Notes: generated by a model not told the origin, from the sequence alone. Positions 1-8,170 are shown, numbered from the stretch's first letter. The stretch is DNA of 14,969 bases from an uncultured Collinsella sp. (GCA_900542175.1 UQNC01000046.1:1-14969); one strand, 5' to 3'. Numbers and translations: made by a program.

Positions 1-165
1 CGTTGCCGCGCCCCGCAGTGCCCGCTTCCCCCGAGAACAATTATCAGTGCAGGTACAAAGCTTGGGCATATCCAGTGTGCTCGGCCTATTCAAATTTTGC
101 CGCATACTTCCGAAATCCGAGTCCGCTGAAGGCGCCTGCAACGCTATTTACGCAACATATGTGCA
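1..165. other. Non-coding left edge, nothing firmly assignable
   Basis: This stretch lies beyond the terminator of the activase gene. The open plus-strand frame crossing it (3-470) continues antisense into the activase gene and has no ribosome-binding site, so I do not call it a gene. On the minus strand a TTGAAT followed 15-16 bases later by GATATG could be a weak promoter for a gene beyond the left edge, but the match is poor. Confidence 0.4.
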
Positions 166-203
166 ATAAAAACGAGTGGCAGCCGGTACGGCTACCACCC
201 GTT
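166..203 (-). terminator. Rho-independent terminator of the activase operon
   Basis: Read on the minus strand, a 15-base arm (189-203) pairs with a second arm (171-185) around a three-base loop. All positions pair if two G-U wobbles are allowed. The stem is followed by a T-run (complement of the A-run at 168-172). It starts about 30 bases past the activase stop, which is where an operon terminator is expected. Confidence 0.85.
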
Positions 204-232
204 TGCCTCATATCTAGCCCAAAGCAGGCCAA

Positions 233-3200
233 CTACTTCTTAATGCCGCGCCCCAGACGCTTGGCGACCGATGCAACGGCCTCCTCGCTGGCCGGTCCGC
301 AGCTCACGCAGCCATCATGGGCACGCATCTGGCCGGTGACCTCGTCCATCGCGAGCGGCGCCACCTTCTCGAGCTTAAAGCCCTTGCCGGCGCGCATGTT
401 CTCCTTGGCCACGCTGATCATGAGCTTAATGCGGTTGAGCTGGTTGACCTCGGATGCACCGGGGTCGTAGTCCACCGCGACAATGTTGCTCTCAGGGTGC
501 AGCCGGCGCAGCTCCTTGATCACGGCCTTACCCACCACGTGGTTGGGCAGGCACGCGAAGGGCTGCGTGCAGATGATGTTGGGTGCGCCATGGTCAATCA
601 GGTCGAGCATCTCGGCCGTGAGCAGCCAGCCCTCGCCCATGTTGTTGCACACCGAAAGCACCGTGCGGGCCTTGTCGGCCATGGTGCCGATGCGCTCGGG
701 CGCCTCGAAGCGGCGGGACTTCTCGAGCACCTCTTCCACCGGCGCACGCATCCAGTCCACAAGCTTGATGAGCGCCTGCATGCCCGCACGCGTCGTTGCA
801 GAGCTACCCAGCTCGTCCTTTTGCAGCTCGGCGTTGCTCATGGAGTACAGGAAGAAGTCGAGCAGACCCGGCACCACGGCCTCGCAGCCCTCGCGCTCGA
901 TCACGTCGACCACGTGGTTGTTGGCCGTGGGGTGGAACTTGACCAGGATCTCACCGACCACGCCCACGCGCGGCTTGGTGCCCTCGCCCACAAGCGGCAT
1001 GGTGTCGAACGCGCGGATGGCCTCGCGGCACAGCTTGGTGTAGTTATGCCTGTTGAACTTGGGTGCCAGCTTGCGAGCGCGCGCCATGTACTCCTCGTAG
1101 AGCGCGTTGGCGGCACCGGGCGTGGCCTCATACGGGCGGCAGCGGTAGAGCATCTGCATCATCACGTCGCCAAAGAGCACCGCGTAGACCGCCTGCTTAA
1201 GCAGCGCCGGCGTCAGCTTAAAGCCGGGGTTGTCCTCGCCAAGCGCCACGGCCGAAAGCGAGATCACGGGGATCTCGGGGTGACCGCTCTCGCGCAGGGC
1301 CTTGCGAATGAGGGCGATGTAGTTGGTGGCACGGCAGCCGCCACCGGTCTGGCTGATGACCACGGCCGTCTTGGACAGGTCATAGCGGCCGCTCTCGATA
1401 GCCTCCATAATCTGGCCCGTTACCAAAATCGACGGGTAGCAGATGTCGTTGTTCACGTAGCGCAGGCCTGCCTCGACGGCGTCGTGATCGGTCGAGGGAA
1501 GCAGCTCCAGGTTGTAACCGGCACCACGGAACACCTCTTTGACCAGGTCAAAGTGGATCGGTGCCATCTGCGGGCACAGAATGGTGTACCCCTCGTCGCG
1601 CATCTGCTCGGTAAAGGGCACCTTGGCCCATGCGGTCGAGGTGCTCTCACGCTGCGCCTCGAACGTGTACTTGCGGCTCGCGAACGCGGGAGCATCCGTG
1701 GAAGGCGCCACTGGCGCGGCATCGCCCTGCTCGTAAGCCTCGCCCGCGGCGGTTGCCTCGGCCAGACGTTCGGCCTCCTGGTCCTTGAGGGCAGCCATGA
1801 GCGAGCGGATGCGGATGCGCGCGGCGCCCAGGTTGGACACCTCGTCGATCTTGAGCACGGTGTAAATCTTGCCGCTGGCCTCAAGGATTTCCTGCACCTG
1901 ATCGGTGGTCAGGGCGTCCAAGCCGCAGCCGAAGGAGTTGAGCTGAATCAGGTCCAGGTCGTTGCGCATCGTCACAAAACGGGCGACGGCGTACAGGCGG
2001 CTGTGGTACATCCACTGGTCGACCACGCGGATGGGGCGCTCGGGCTTTACCAGATGCGCGAGCGAATCCTCGGTAAAGACCGCAAAGCCAAAGCTCGAGA
2101 TAAGCTCGGGCAGGGCATGGTTGATCTCGGGGTCGTTATGGTAGGGGCGGCCGGCGAGCACAATGCCGTGGCCGCCGTGGTCCTCGACCCACTTAAGGGC
2201 CTCCTCGCCCATGGTCTGGATGTCCTCGTGGAAACGCGCATCGGCCTCAAAGGCAGCGTTGACGGCAGCGTCGACCTCGGAGCGCGTGATCTTGGGTCCA
2301 CGCACGCGACCGCGACCGGCTTGCGCATCGGCCACGCGGTCGACGGCGAGCACCTGATACAGGCGGCGCTTGAGCTCGGTCTTATCGTGATACGGCACAA
2401 ACGGGTACAGGAACTCGATATTCTGCTCGCGGATCTCGTCGATGTTGAGTGCCAACGCCGTGGGGTAGCTCATGACGATGGGGCAGTTGTAACAGTTACC
2501 GGCGGTCGGGTCCTCCTTGCGCTCCCAGCGCACGCACGGCATCCAGATAAAGTCGACGTCACGGTCGATGAGGTTCATAACGTGGCCGTGGCTCATCTTG
2601 GCCGGATAGCACACGCTCTCGGACGGCATGGACTCGATGCCCGCCTGGTAGGTCTTCTTGCTCGACTGGTCGGACAGCTGCACGCTAAAGCCCAAGCGCG
2701 TAAAGAACGCGTGCCAGAAGGGGTAGTTCTCGTACATGTTGAGCGCGCGCGGGATGCCGACGGTGCCGCGCGGGGCCTCGTCGGGGCTCAGCACCTCGCG
2801 GTTAAAGAGCAGATCGTTCTTCTTTTTGAAGAGGTTGGGCGCCTCGGTCTTTTGCTTTTTGTGGCCGGCACCCTTCTCGCAGCGGTTGCCGGTGATAAAG
2901 CGCCTGCCGCCGCCAAAGTCGTTGACGGTGAGCTGGCAGTTGTTGGAGCAGCGGCCGCAGCGGACATGCTTTTGCGTCACGGTGAGGTGCGCGATGTCCT
3001 CGGCCGAAAGGATGGTCGAGGTACCGTCGGCGCCGGCGCGATCGCGGGCGAGCAGGGCCGCACCATAGGCGCCCATGCAGCCGGCGATGTCGGGACGCAC
3101 GGCATGAACGCCGGTGAGCTGCTCAAACGCGCGCAACGTGGCGTCGGACATAAAGGTGCCGCCCTGAACGATCACCTGGCTGCCGATCTCCTTGGGGTCG

Positions 3201-5023
3201 CGCAGCTTAATAACCTTGAACAGGGCATTCTTGATGACGGAATAGGACAGGCCGGCCGCGATGTCGCCCACCGTGGCACCTTCCTTTTGCGCCTGCTTGA
3301 CGCGCGAGTTCATAAAGACCGTGCAGCGACTGCCCAGGTCGACGGGGGCCTTGGCATGGATGGCGGCATCGGCAAACGCGCGCACGTCCATGTTCATAGA
3401 CACGGCGAAGCTCTCGATAAAGCTGCCGCAGCCCGATGAGCAGGCCTCGTTGAGCATGATGTGCTCAATCACGCCGTCCTTAACGCGCAGACACTTCATG
3501 TCCTGGCCGCCGATGTCCAGGATGAACTCGACGCCGGGCAGGAATGCCTTGGCGCCACGCAGGTGCGCAACGGTCTCGATCTCGCCGGAGTCGGCCTTGA
3601 GGGCCTCGATGAGCAGCGCCTCGCCGTAGCCCGTGGTGGTCACGTGGCCGATGGTACAGCCGGCGGGGATGTGGTTGTAGAAATCGGCCATGATGACCTT
3701 GGCCGTGCCCAGGATGTCGCCGTTGTTGTTGCCGTACCAGGTGTGCAACAGCTGGCCGTCCTCGCCCACGAGCGCGGCCTTCATGGTGGTGGAGCCGGCG
3801 TCGATACCGATGAACACGCGGCCGGTGTAGCCGTCGAGCTTGCCCTTGGGGACGACTTCCTGGTCGTGGCGACCCTTGAACTCGGCAAAGTCCTCGTCGG
3901 TGGCAAAGAGCGGATCCAGACGCTCGACCTCGGCACCCTGCGTGTCACCCAGGGCATCGATGGCCTCGATGAGCTGCGGGAACGTGCTGAGCTTGTTGGA
4001 CTCGTGCGCCATGGCGGCGCCGCTCGCCACAAACAGGTGAGCGTTTTGGGGCACGATACGGTGTTCCTCGTCCAGGTTGAGCGTGAGGTAGAAGCGGTGG
4101 CGCAGCTCGGAGAGGTACTGCAGCGGGCCGCCCAGGAAGGCGACGTTGCCGCGGATGGGACGACCGCACGCCAGGCCCGAGATGGTCTGGGTCACGACGG
4201 CCTGGAAGATGGAGGCGGCCACGTCCTCGGGACGGGCGCCCTCGTTGAGCAGCGGCTGCACGTCGGTCTTGGCAAATACGCCGCAGCGACTGGCGATGGG
4301 ATAGATGGTGGTGGCGTTGGCCGCGAGCTCGTTAAGGCCGCTCGCGTCGGTGTGGAGCAGGGTTGCCATCTGGTCGATGAACGCGCCCGTGCCGCCGGCG
4401 CAGGTGCCGTTCATGCGCTGCTCGATGCCGTTATCGAAGTAGATGATCTTGGCGTCCTCGCCACCCAACTCGATGGCGACGTCGGTGGCCGGGATGAGGG
4501 TCTCGACGGCGCGCTTGCTGGCGATGACTTCCTGGACAAACTCTAGGTCGAGCCATTGGGAAAGCAGCAGGCCGCCCGAGCCGGTAATGGCACAGGTCAT
4601 CTGGGCCGTCGGCAGCACGGTCGTAGCGCCCTCGAACAGGTCGCGGGCGCAGGCACGGACGTCGGTGTGGTGACGCTGGTACTTGGCGTAGACGATCTGG
4701 TTGTCGTCGTTGAGCACGGCGAGCTTGACGGTGGTGGAGCCCACGTCGATGCCCAGGTGCAGGTTGCCGCGGGCGGCCTCGGGGTTGAAGATCGCGCCTT
4801 CGGGGGCGTGGGCGGCGGTGGCGGTTACGGACTCGGCAACGTTGGGCGTGGCTGCGTCAGCGGTGAGCGTCTCCCCTGCCACGTTCTTGGCATCGGCAAC
4901 TGCCTCGGCAACTTTCTCGACAGCCGCGGTCGCGGCCTTCTGCGCGGCGTCCATCACGGTGGGCGCGGCCTCGCGTGCGGCAGCGACCATGCGGTCCTTG
5001 ATGCCCTCGACGAGTTTGCTCAT
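233..5023 (-). CDS. Giant acyl-CoA dehydratase activase / HgdB-like fusion protein (BadF/BcrA x2, DUF2229, dehydratase-like)
   Basis: A 1596-residue cytoplasmic iron-sulfur protein. The family couples ATP hydrolysis to low-potential electron transfer, as activators of 2-hydroxyacyl-CoA dehydratases and related double-cubane proteins do; the substrate here is unknown. Visible order: an Ala-rich helical N-terminal extension (about 1-87); a first ASKHA ATPase with GIDVGSTTVK (91-100), GTCAGGTG with Cys208, and SRCGVF with Cys247; a second ATPase with GIDAGSTTMK (406-415), NEACSSGCGSF (Cys528, Cys532) and GSRC (Cys567); a DUF2229 part opening with CGRCSNNC (689-696) and Cys715, then CYP at 805 and NCYNC at 843-847; an Ala/Glu linker (about 1081-1115); and an HgdB-like part with Cys1150, Cys1195 and Cys1230 as candidate cluster ligands, plus Cys1485/1491 and a terminal C-x2-C (1572-1575). 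The AGAGGAGAG four bases before the ATG fixes the start. It lies 12 bp after the TetR gene, so the two are probably co-transcribed. Similar fusions of about 1400 residues are common in anaerobes; the N-terminal extension makes this one longer. Confidence 0.93.
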   Translation of the reverse strand: MSKLVEGIKDRMVAAAREAAPTVMDAAQKAATAAVEKVAEAVADAKNVAGETLTADAATPNVAESVTATAAHAPEGAIFNPEAARGNLHLGIDVGSTTVKLAVLNDDNQIVYAKYQRHHTDVRACARDLFEGATTVLPTAQMTCAITGSGGLLLSQWLDLEFVQEVIASKRAVETLIPATDVAIELGGEDAKIIYFDNGIEQRMNGTCAGGTGAFIDQMATLLHTDASGLNELAANATTIYPIASRCGVFAKTDVQPLLNEGARPEDVAASIFQAVVTQTISGLACGRPIRGNVAFLGGPLQYLSELRHRFYLTLNLDEEHRIVPQNAHLFVASGAAMAHESNKLSTFPQLIEAIDALGDTQGAEVERLDPLFATDEDFAEFKGRHDQEVVPKGKLDGYTGRVFIGIDAGSTTMKAALVGEDGQLLHTWYGNNNGDILGTAKVIMADFYNHIPAGCTIGHVTTTGYGEALLIEALKADSGEIETVAHLRGAKAFLPGVEFILDIGGQDMKCLRVKDGVIEHIMLNEACSSGCGSFIESFAVSMNMDVRAFADAAIHAKAPVDLGSRCTVFMNSRVKQAQKEGATVGDIAAGLSYSVIKNALFKVIKLRDPKEIGSQVIVQGGTFMSDATLRAFEQLTGVHAVRPDIAGCMGAYGAALLARDRAGADGTSTILSAEDIAHLTVTQKHVRCGRCSNNCQLTVNDFGGGRRFITGNRCEKGAGHKKQKTEAPNLFKKKNDLLFNREVLSPDEAPRGTVGIPRALNMYENYPFWHAFFTRLGFSVQLSDQSSKKTYQAGIESMPSESVCYPAKMSHGHVMNLIDRDVDFIWMPCVRWERKEDPTAGNCYNCPIVMSYPTALALNIDEIREQNIEFLYPFVPYHDKTELKRRLYQVLAVDRVADAQAGRGRVRGPKITRSEVDAAVNAAFEADARFHEDIQTMGEEALKWVEDHGGHGIVLAGRPYHNDPEINHALPELISSFGFAVFTEDSLAHLVKPERPIRVVDQWMYHSRLYAVARFVTMRNDLDLIQLNSFGCGLDALTTDQVQEILEASGKIYTVLKIDEVSNLGAARIRIRSLMAALKDQEAERLAEATAAGEAYEQGDAAPVAPSTDAPAFASRKYTFEAQRESTSTAWAKVPFTEQMRDEGYTILCPQMAPIHFDLVKEVFRGAGYNLELLPSTDHDAVEAGLRYVNNDICYPSILVTGQIMEAIESGRYDLSKTAVVISQTGGGCRATNYIALIRKALRESGHPEIPVISLSAVALGEDNPGFKLTPALLKQAVYAVLFGDVMMQMLYRCRPYEATPGAANALYEEYMARARKLAPKFNRHNYTKLCREAIRAFDTMPLVGEGTKPRVGVVGEILVKFHPTANNHVVDVIEREGCEAVVPGLLDFFLYSMSNAELQKDELGSSATTRAGMQALIKLVDWMRAPVEEVLEKSRRFEAPERIGTMADKARTVLSVCNNMGEGWLLTAEMLDLIDHGAPNIICTQPFACLPNHVVGKAVIKELRRLHPESNIVAVDYDPGASEVNQLNRIKLMISVAKENMRAGKGFKLEKVAPLAMDEVTGQMRAHDGCVSCGPASEEAVASVAKRLGRGIKK

Positions 5024-5035
5024 CTGTCTCTCCTC

Positions 5036-5746
5036 TTAGTTGTTGGACTCGACGGTTGCGGCGGTGTCGGCCGCGTCCTCGAGCTGCAAGTTCAATAGCT
5101 TCATGCCGTATTCCGGCACGTTGATATCGATGGGTTGGCCATACAGGTCACCAGGACGAACAAAAGCGAGCACCGTCATAATGCGCGCCATGGCCTCGGG
5201 CGATTCGGTGAGCCCACGCTCAAACCAGCGCTGAATCATGCCGACCTCGGCGCTCACGACGTAGGTGACGTAGTAGTCAAAGAACGTACCCAGCGCCAGG
5301 CCCAAAATGCCCGTCTGCGCACGCGGCACCACAGCCTCACGCGCGGTGTCGATGATCCTTTTAATGAAGGCCTGGTCGCCGCCCGGACCCAGCAGCGCAC
5401 CGATTAAGTCGCGGTTGGCCGCAAGATAACGCAACAGCTCAACCGAACCGGGCGCCGGCTCGAGCTCATCGATGTTGTGATAGAGATCAGGCAGCTGAGC
5501 TGCGGTGATGAGCTCAATGCGCTCACGGATCCCGGCCAGCAAGCCGCCCTCGATTTGATTGATAAAGTCGGGGATATCGCGGTAGTGCGAATAGAACGTG
5601 CGGCGCGTAAGGCCAGCGCGCTCGGTGAGCGACGCGACATTAATGCGCGAAAGATCGCCGCTTTCGGCAAGTTCACTAGCAAGCGCCTGGCGAAGGGCAC
5701 GCTGCGAGCGAAGGGACCGGCGATCGCATTTCTCGAGCTGGGACAA
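5036..5746 (-). CDS. TetR/AcrR-family regulator (DhaS-like C-terminal domain)
   Basis: A 236-residue DNA-binding regulator. The N-terminal helix-turn-helix spans about residues 34-57 (INVASLTERAGLTRRTFYSH), a standard TetR recognition region. The C-terminal half has the pattern of DhaS-type regulators: a leucine-rich ELLRYLAANRDLIGALLG segment, then TFFDYYVTYVVSAEVGMIQ and a late SPEAMARI. The start is a TTG at 5746, chosen because AAGGAGG sits four bases upstream; the next in-frame ATG would cut into the domain. The stop lies 12 bp before the ATG of the activase gene, whose ribosome-binding site starts right after this stop. I infer that it controls the activase operon and itself; the palindromes upstream fit this. 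The ligand is unknown. Confidence 0.9.
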   Translation of the reverse strand: MSQLEKCDRRSLRSQRALRQALASELAESGDLSRINVASLTERAGLTRRTFYSHYRDIPDFINQIEGGLLAGIRERIELITAAQLPDLYHNIDELEPAPGSVELLRYLAANRDLIGALLGPGGDQAFIKRIIDTAREAVVPRAQTGILGLALGTFFDYYVTYVVSAEVGMIQRWFERGLTESPEAMARIMTVLAFVRPGDLYGQPIDINVPEYGMKLLNLQLEDAADTAATVESNN

Positions 5747-5767
5747 GCGTCCTCCTTGTTACTCAGC

Positions 5768-5812
5768 CTGTGCGCTATTGCACAGTGCGAGTATTATTGC
5801 ACACCGTGTGCA
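5768..5812 (-). promoter_or_regulatory. Operator palindromes and promoter region of the TetR-activase operon
   Basis: Two dyads lie just upstream of the TetR start: a perfect 7-1-7 palindrome TGCACACCGTGTGCA (5798-5812) and CTGTGC-N6-GCACAG (5768-5785). TTGCACA occurs in both, 19 bp apart. On the minus strand a TTGATG and a TAATAC flank or overlap the larger palindrome, with a rather short spacing of 14. Binding by the adjacent TetR protein is inferred from position only. Confidence 0.6.
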
Positions 5813-5836
5813 TCAACACGTAAAGGCAATATTTGG

Positions 5837-5869
5837 AATGTGACGAGGGGGCAGTCCCTTTGTCACATT
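5837..5869 (-). repeat. REP-like hairpin at the HAD gene stop
   Basis: AATGTGAC (5837-5844) and GTCACATT (5862-5869) are exact inverted copies. Between them a GGG/CCC pair flanks a small loop, giving a stem with an inner stem. The outer arm covers two bases of the HAD stop codon (5868-5870). The GGGACTGCCCC-type core resembles hairpin repeats that recur between genes in many gut bacteria. It may end or stabilise the HAD transcript; there is no long T-run. Confidence 0.6.
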
Positions 5870-6731
5870 ATTCGATGATGGTGCGGGGGTTTTGCTTGCG
5901 CATGGTGGCGAGCATGTGTTTGGGGACGGCGTGGGCCATGCAGCTGCCGATGGTTGCGCTCGCGGCGGCCTTGGCGGCGTCGCTGCCGTTTTTGGTGGCG
6001 TAGCTGTGGCGGAAGCGTTTGAGCATGGCGATGTCGTTGCCACCGTCGCCGTAGACCGCGACCTCGTCCTCGGCAATACCGTAGTAGCCCGCCAGCCAGG
6101 CCACACTCTCGCCCTTGTTGCACGCCACGTCCGTGATCTCGAACATCACCGGATCGAACGGCGCGTTGACCACATGGTCCGAGCGTTCGGCAAGATAGGC
6201 CTTAAGGTCACGCTCCAGCTCGGGCGAGGTCACGCGACAATTGATCTTGCATACATCGTGGCGCAGGATGTCACCGATCGACTGGTCGAAATACTGCTCC
6301 TCGTGATACCCACCGCGCGCACGCATGCCGCGCATCACAATACGCTTGATGGGGCTGTCCTTTTTAAAGCCCGCCTGATGCATCTCGAACGAACCGCTCG
6401 AGTACATGCCATCGGGCGTGGAACAATCAAAGCAAATGTCCGGGAACGCCTTGAGCAGTTCCTCAGTGACCTGCGGATCGATGGTCCAAGTCTTGAGCAC
6501 CTCGCCATGGCTGTCGCGCACGATGGATCCATTGGAGCAGCAGGCGTCAAGCGCCAGGCCCGTAAAGCCATGCTCGCCGATCGGCAACGTCGAGCGTCCA
6601 GTCGCGGGAACCACGTGCAGGCCAGCCTCAGTCAGCTCGCGAATGGCGCGGCGGATGGTCCCATCCGCCGCGTGCAGGGCGTTCAGCAGCGTTCCGTCTA
6701 AGTCACTCGCGAACATCTTGATCATGGACAT
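5868..6731 (-). CDS. Cof-type HAD-IIB hydrolase (sugar-phosphate phosphatase family)
   Basis: A 287-residue haloacid-dehalogenase phosphatase, probably cytosolic and Mg2+-dependent, acting on small phosphorylated metabolites; the substrate cannot be told from sequence. Motif I is DLDGTLLN near the N-terminus (DxD nucleophile and acid/base), motif II is in VPATGRS, and motif IV is VYGDGGNDIAML near residue 220. The cap between them is of the Cof type. The start at 6731 is chosen because AAGGAG lies four bases upstream; a second ATG at 6725 is also possible. A longer frame back to a GTG at 6809 is disfavoured: its GGAGG is only two bases from the GTG, the extra residues lack the family fold, and the extension would be coded by the inverted repeat. 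The gene stands alone, 109 bp after the MFS gene. Its promoter and ribosome-binding site lie in a perfect inverted repeat. Confidence 0.9.
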   Translation of the reverse strand: MSMIKMFASDLDGTLLNALHAADGTIRRAIRELTEAGLHVVPATGRSTLPIGEHGFTGLALDACCSNGSIVRDSHGEVLKTWTIDPQVTEELLKAFPDICFDCSTPDGMYSSGSFEMHQAGFKKDSPIKRIVMRGMRARGGYHEEQYFDQSIGDILRHDVCKINCRVTSPELERDLKAYLAERSDHVVNAPFDPVMFEITDVACNKGESVAWLAGYYGIAEDEVAVYGDGGNDIAMLKRFRHSYATKNGSDAAKAAASATIGSCMAHAVPKHMLATMRKQNPRTIIE

Positions 6732-6780
6732 GCCTCTCCTTCGTCTGCCCGATATTGTAGACGAAGGAGAGGCATGTCCA
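6725..6780. repeat. Perfect 22-bp inverted repeat spanning HAD promoter, RBS and start codon
   Basis: Bases 6725-6746 and 6759-6780 are exact inverted copies with a 12-base loop (6747-6758). The arm nearer the gene contains the AAGGAG ribosome-binding site and both candidate start codons of the HAD gene. No T-run follows, so it is not a normal terminator. An RNA entering from the MFS side would fold the start region into the stem. Confidence 0.9.
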
Positions 6781-6781
6781 A
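6754..6781 (-). promoter_or_regulatory. Candidate promoter of the HAD gene inside the inverted repeat
   Basis: On the minus strand TTGGAC (6781-6776) and TACAAT (6759-6754) are 16 bases apart; the -10 matches the consensus in five of six positions, the -35 poorly. The predicted start would fall in or just after the hairpin loop, so the native transcript would keep only one arm of the repeat. Confidence 0.45.
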
Positions 6782-6840
6782 ACAATGCCGTCCCGGCGCG
6801 GCGGGCCACTGCCTCCGCAGATTCACGGTGCCACTACGCG

Positions 6841-8103
6841 TTAAGACAATCGCCGCAAGCGATTTTTCAGCCGATAAAACAGCGCCGTCGTCAACGTCAG
6901 CACCGCCAACATGCCTGCGAATACAATCGCCGGTGTCCATCGATCATATGCAACCCCATACGTCAATTGGCCGATAGGCGTTGCGCAGGAAAGGACCATG
7001 TAAACGACCGAAAGCACTTTTCCGCAGAGCTCAGTCGGCGCTGCCCGCTGAACAAACGCGATGATTTCAACCGACGCAATGCTTGCCCACACCATGACCC
7101 ATGCCGAACCAACTGCAAACACGGCGAACGCACATACATCAGCGCCGCACAATAGCGCGACAATGATCGGCGCGACTCCAAAACAGATCATCGCAACATA
7201 TCGACATATGCCATTGAAAGAAAAGCGATGCGGCCAAATGCCGACCAAGCCACTGCCGGTAAGACCACCCAAGCCCAGAGCAACCTCAACTATCCCAACG
7301 CAGGACGATTGCATGCCGAGATGCTTTGTAACAATAATGGGAGCGCCAATCGTTAGCCCAACCAACGCAAGGTTCAAAACGGCCGCAAGCAAAATCACAG
7401 CGACCAATGATGCATTTTGCAACAGATACCGAATCGACTCCCGAAAATCGTTTCGGCATGTCGTGCGAGTCGCGCCGTCTCCCATCGTTTCAGATGAGGC
7501 ATTTTGCTTGAGTACGCCACCAAACAACAGAGCTGAAATCGCAAACGTTACCGACGCGATTGTGCAAAGAGCATCGATGCCAAAGCACCCATAGACTGCC
7601 GTCCCGACCACAGGACCCAAGATATTGCTCACCATGGTCACCTGCGAAACCAATGCAGTGGCCCGCTCAACCTTCTTTTCACCCGCCATGCGCACCGTCT
7701 CAATTTGGAGCATTGGCTTTAGCAGCGATTGAACACCATATTGAACACAAAGTATCGCTACTACGACGACCGCAAGAGGCAACGAGCGCTTCATGGGGAT
7801 AGACAGCAGTGATGCAGTCATCAGAGCAATGCCGAGGGCCACGAGGGCCTCGCGATGTCTTCCCCTATCCGCCAAGATTCCGCCAATCGGAGTTGCGAGT
7901 ACGCCGGGTATGAACGCTATCGCCACGGCGGCGCCATATAACGTTGACGATCCGCTGCAATCGAACAAGTAAAGCGGATACGCAAAGCACAGCGCCGACA
8001 GCATCGAATACGTGCACAGCTGCGCAACCAGAAGTTCCGCGAGCCTGATTGACCGCACTGTTTTTGATTTCAACGAGACGCCGACGTCTCTCAGCCCAGC
8101 CAT
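6841..8103 (-). CDS. MFS transporter, drug-efflux type
   Basis: A 420-residue inner-membrane protein with about 12 hydrophobic segments, likely a proton-driven exporter of the macrolide-efflux-like MFS group; the substrate is unknown. The MFS loop 2-3 signature is visible as GGILADRGRHREALVALG near residues 74-91, and a longer polar stretch (near QNASSETMGDGATRTTC) fits the central loop between the two six-helix halves. I start at the ATG at 8103, preceded by a GGGGGTGG ribosome-binding site; the open frame back to 8181 would run through the operator and terminator. A TetR gene sits upstream on the same strand with two operator-like dyads in between, the usual layout of a repressed efflux pump. 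Its base composition is clearly more AT-rich than the flanking genes, which hints at acquisition from elsewhere. Confidence 0.88.
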   Translation of the reverse strand: MAGLRDVGVSLKSKTVRSIRLAELLVAQLCTYSMLSALCFAYPLYLFDCSGSSTLYGAAVAIAFIPGVLATPIGGILADRGRHREALVALGIALMTASLLSIPMKRSLPLAVVVVAILCVQYGVQSLLKPMLQIETVRMAGEKKVERATALVSQVTMVSNILGPVVGTAVYGCFGIDALCTIASVTFAISALLFGGVLKQNASSETMGDGATRTTCRNDFRESIRYLLQNASLVAVILLAAVLNLALVGLTIGAPIIVTKHLGMQSSCVGIVEVALGLGGLTGSGLVGIWPHRFSFNGICRYVAMICFGVAPIIVALLCGADVCAFAVFAVGSAWVMVWASIASVEIIAFVQRAAPTELCGKVLSVVYMVLSCATPIGQLTYGVAYDRWTPAIVFAGMLAVLTLTTALFYRLKNRLRRLS

Positions 8104-8116
8104 AAGCCCACCCCCT

Positions 8117-8137
8117 ATACATACCACTAGTATGTAT
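8117..8137. promoter_or_regulatory. Operator-like dyad 1 upstream of the MFS gene
   Basis: ATACATAC-N5-GTATGTAT is a perfect 8-bp inverted repeat, which can also be read as ACATACC-ACT-AGTATGT. It ends 13 bases before the MFS start codon, next to the ribosome-binding site, where a bound repressor would block transcription. Confidence 0.7.
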
Positions 8138-8147
8138 TTAATGACTT

Positions 8148-8170
8148 GAAAAGGGCAGCCGTGGCTACCC
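8148..8170 (-). terminator. Terminator or attenuator between TetR and MFS genes
   Basis: On the minus strand GGGTAGCC-AC-GGCTGCCC (8170-8153) forms a stem with one G-U pair, followed by TTTT. It suggests that the TetR transcript ends here and that the MFS gene has its own promoter downstream. The stem is short. Confidence 0.6.

Noticed and set aside
317..3439. A 1040-codon open frame on the plus strand, with another at 3461-4546
   Set aside because: Both are antisense to the activase gene, whose motifs are unmistakable. The translations are His/Leu/Val/Gly-rich low-complexity products of GC-biased codons with no recognisable domain and no RBS.
5892..6701. A 269-codon plus-strand frame opposite the HAD gene
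   Set aside because: It mirrors the HAD codons and shows no domain; the minus-strand frame has the full set of HAD motifs.
6725..6780. Perfect inverted repeat as a terminator of the MFS gene
   Set aside because: Neither strand has a T-run after the stem. It may still slow polymerase, but promoter and RBS placement explain it better.
6732..6809. Longer N-terminus for the HAD protein from a GTG at 6809
   Set aside because: The GGAGG is only two bases from the GTG, the added residues come from the inverted repeat, and the family begins just before the DLDGT motif.
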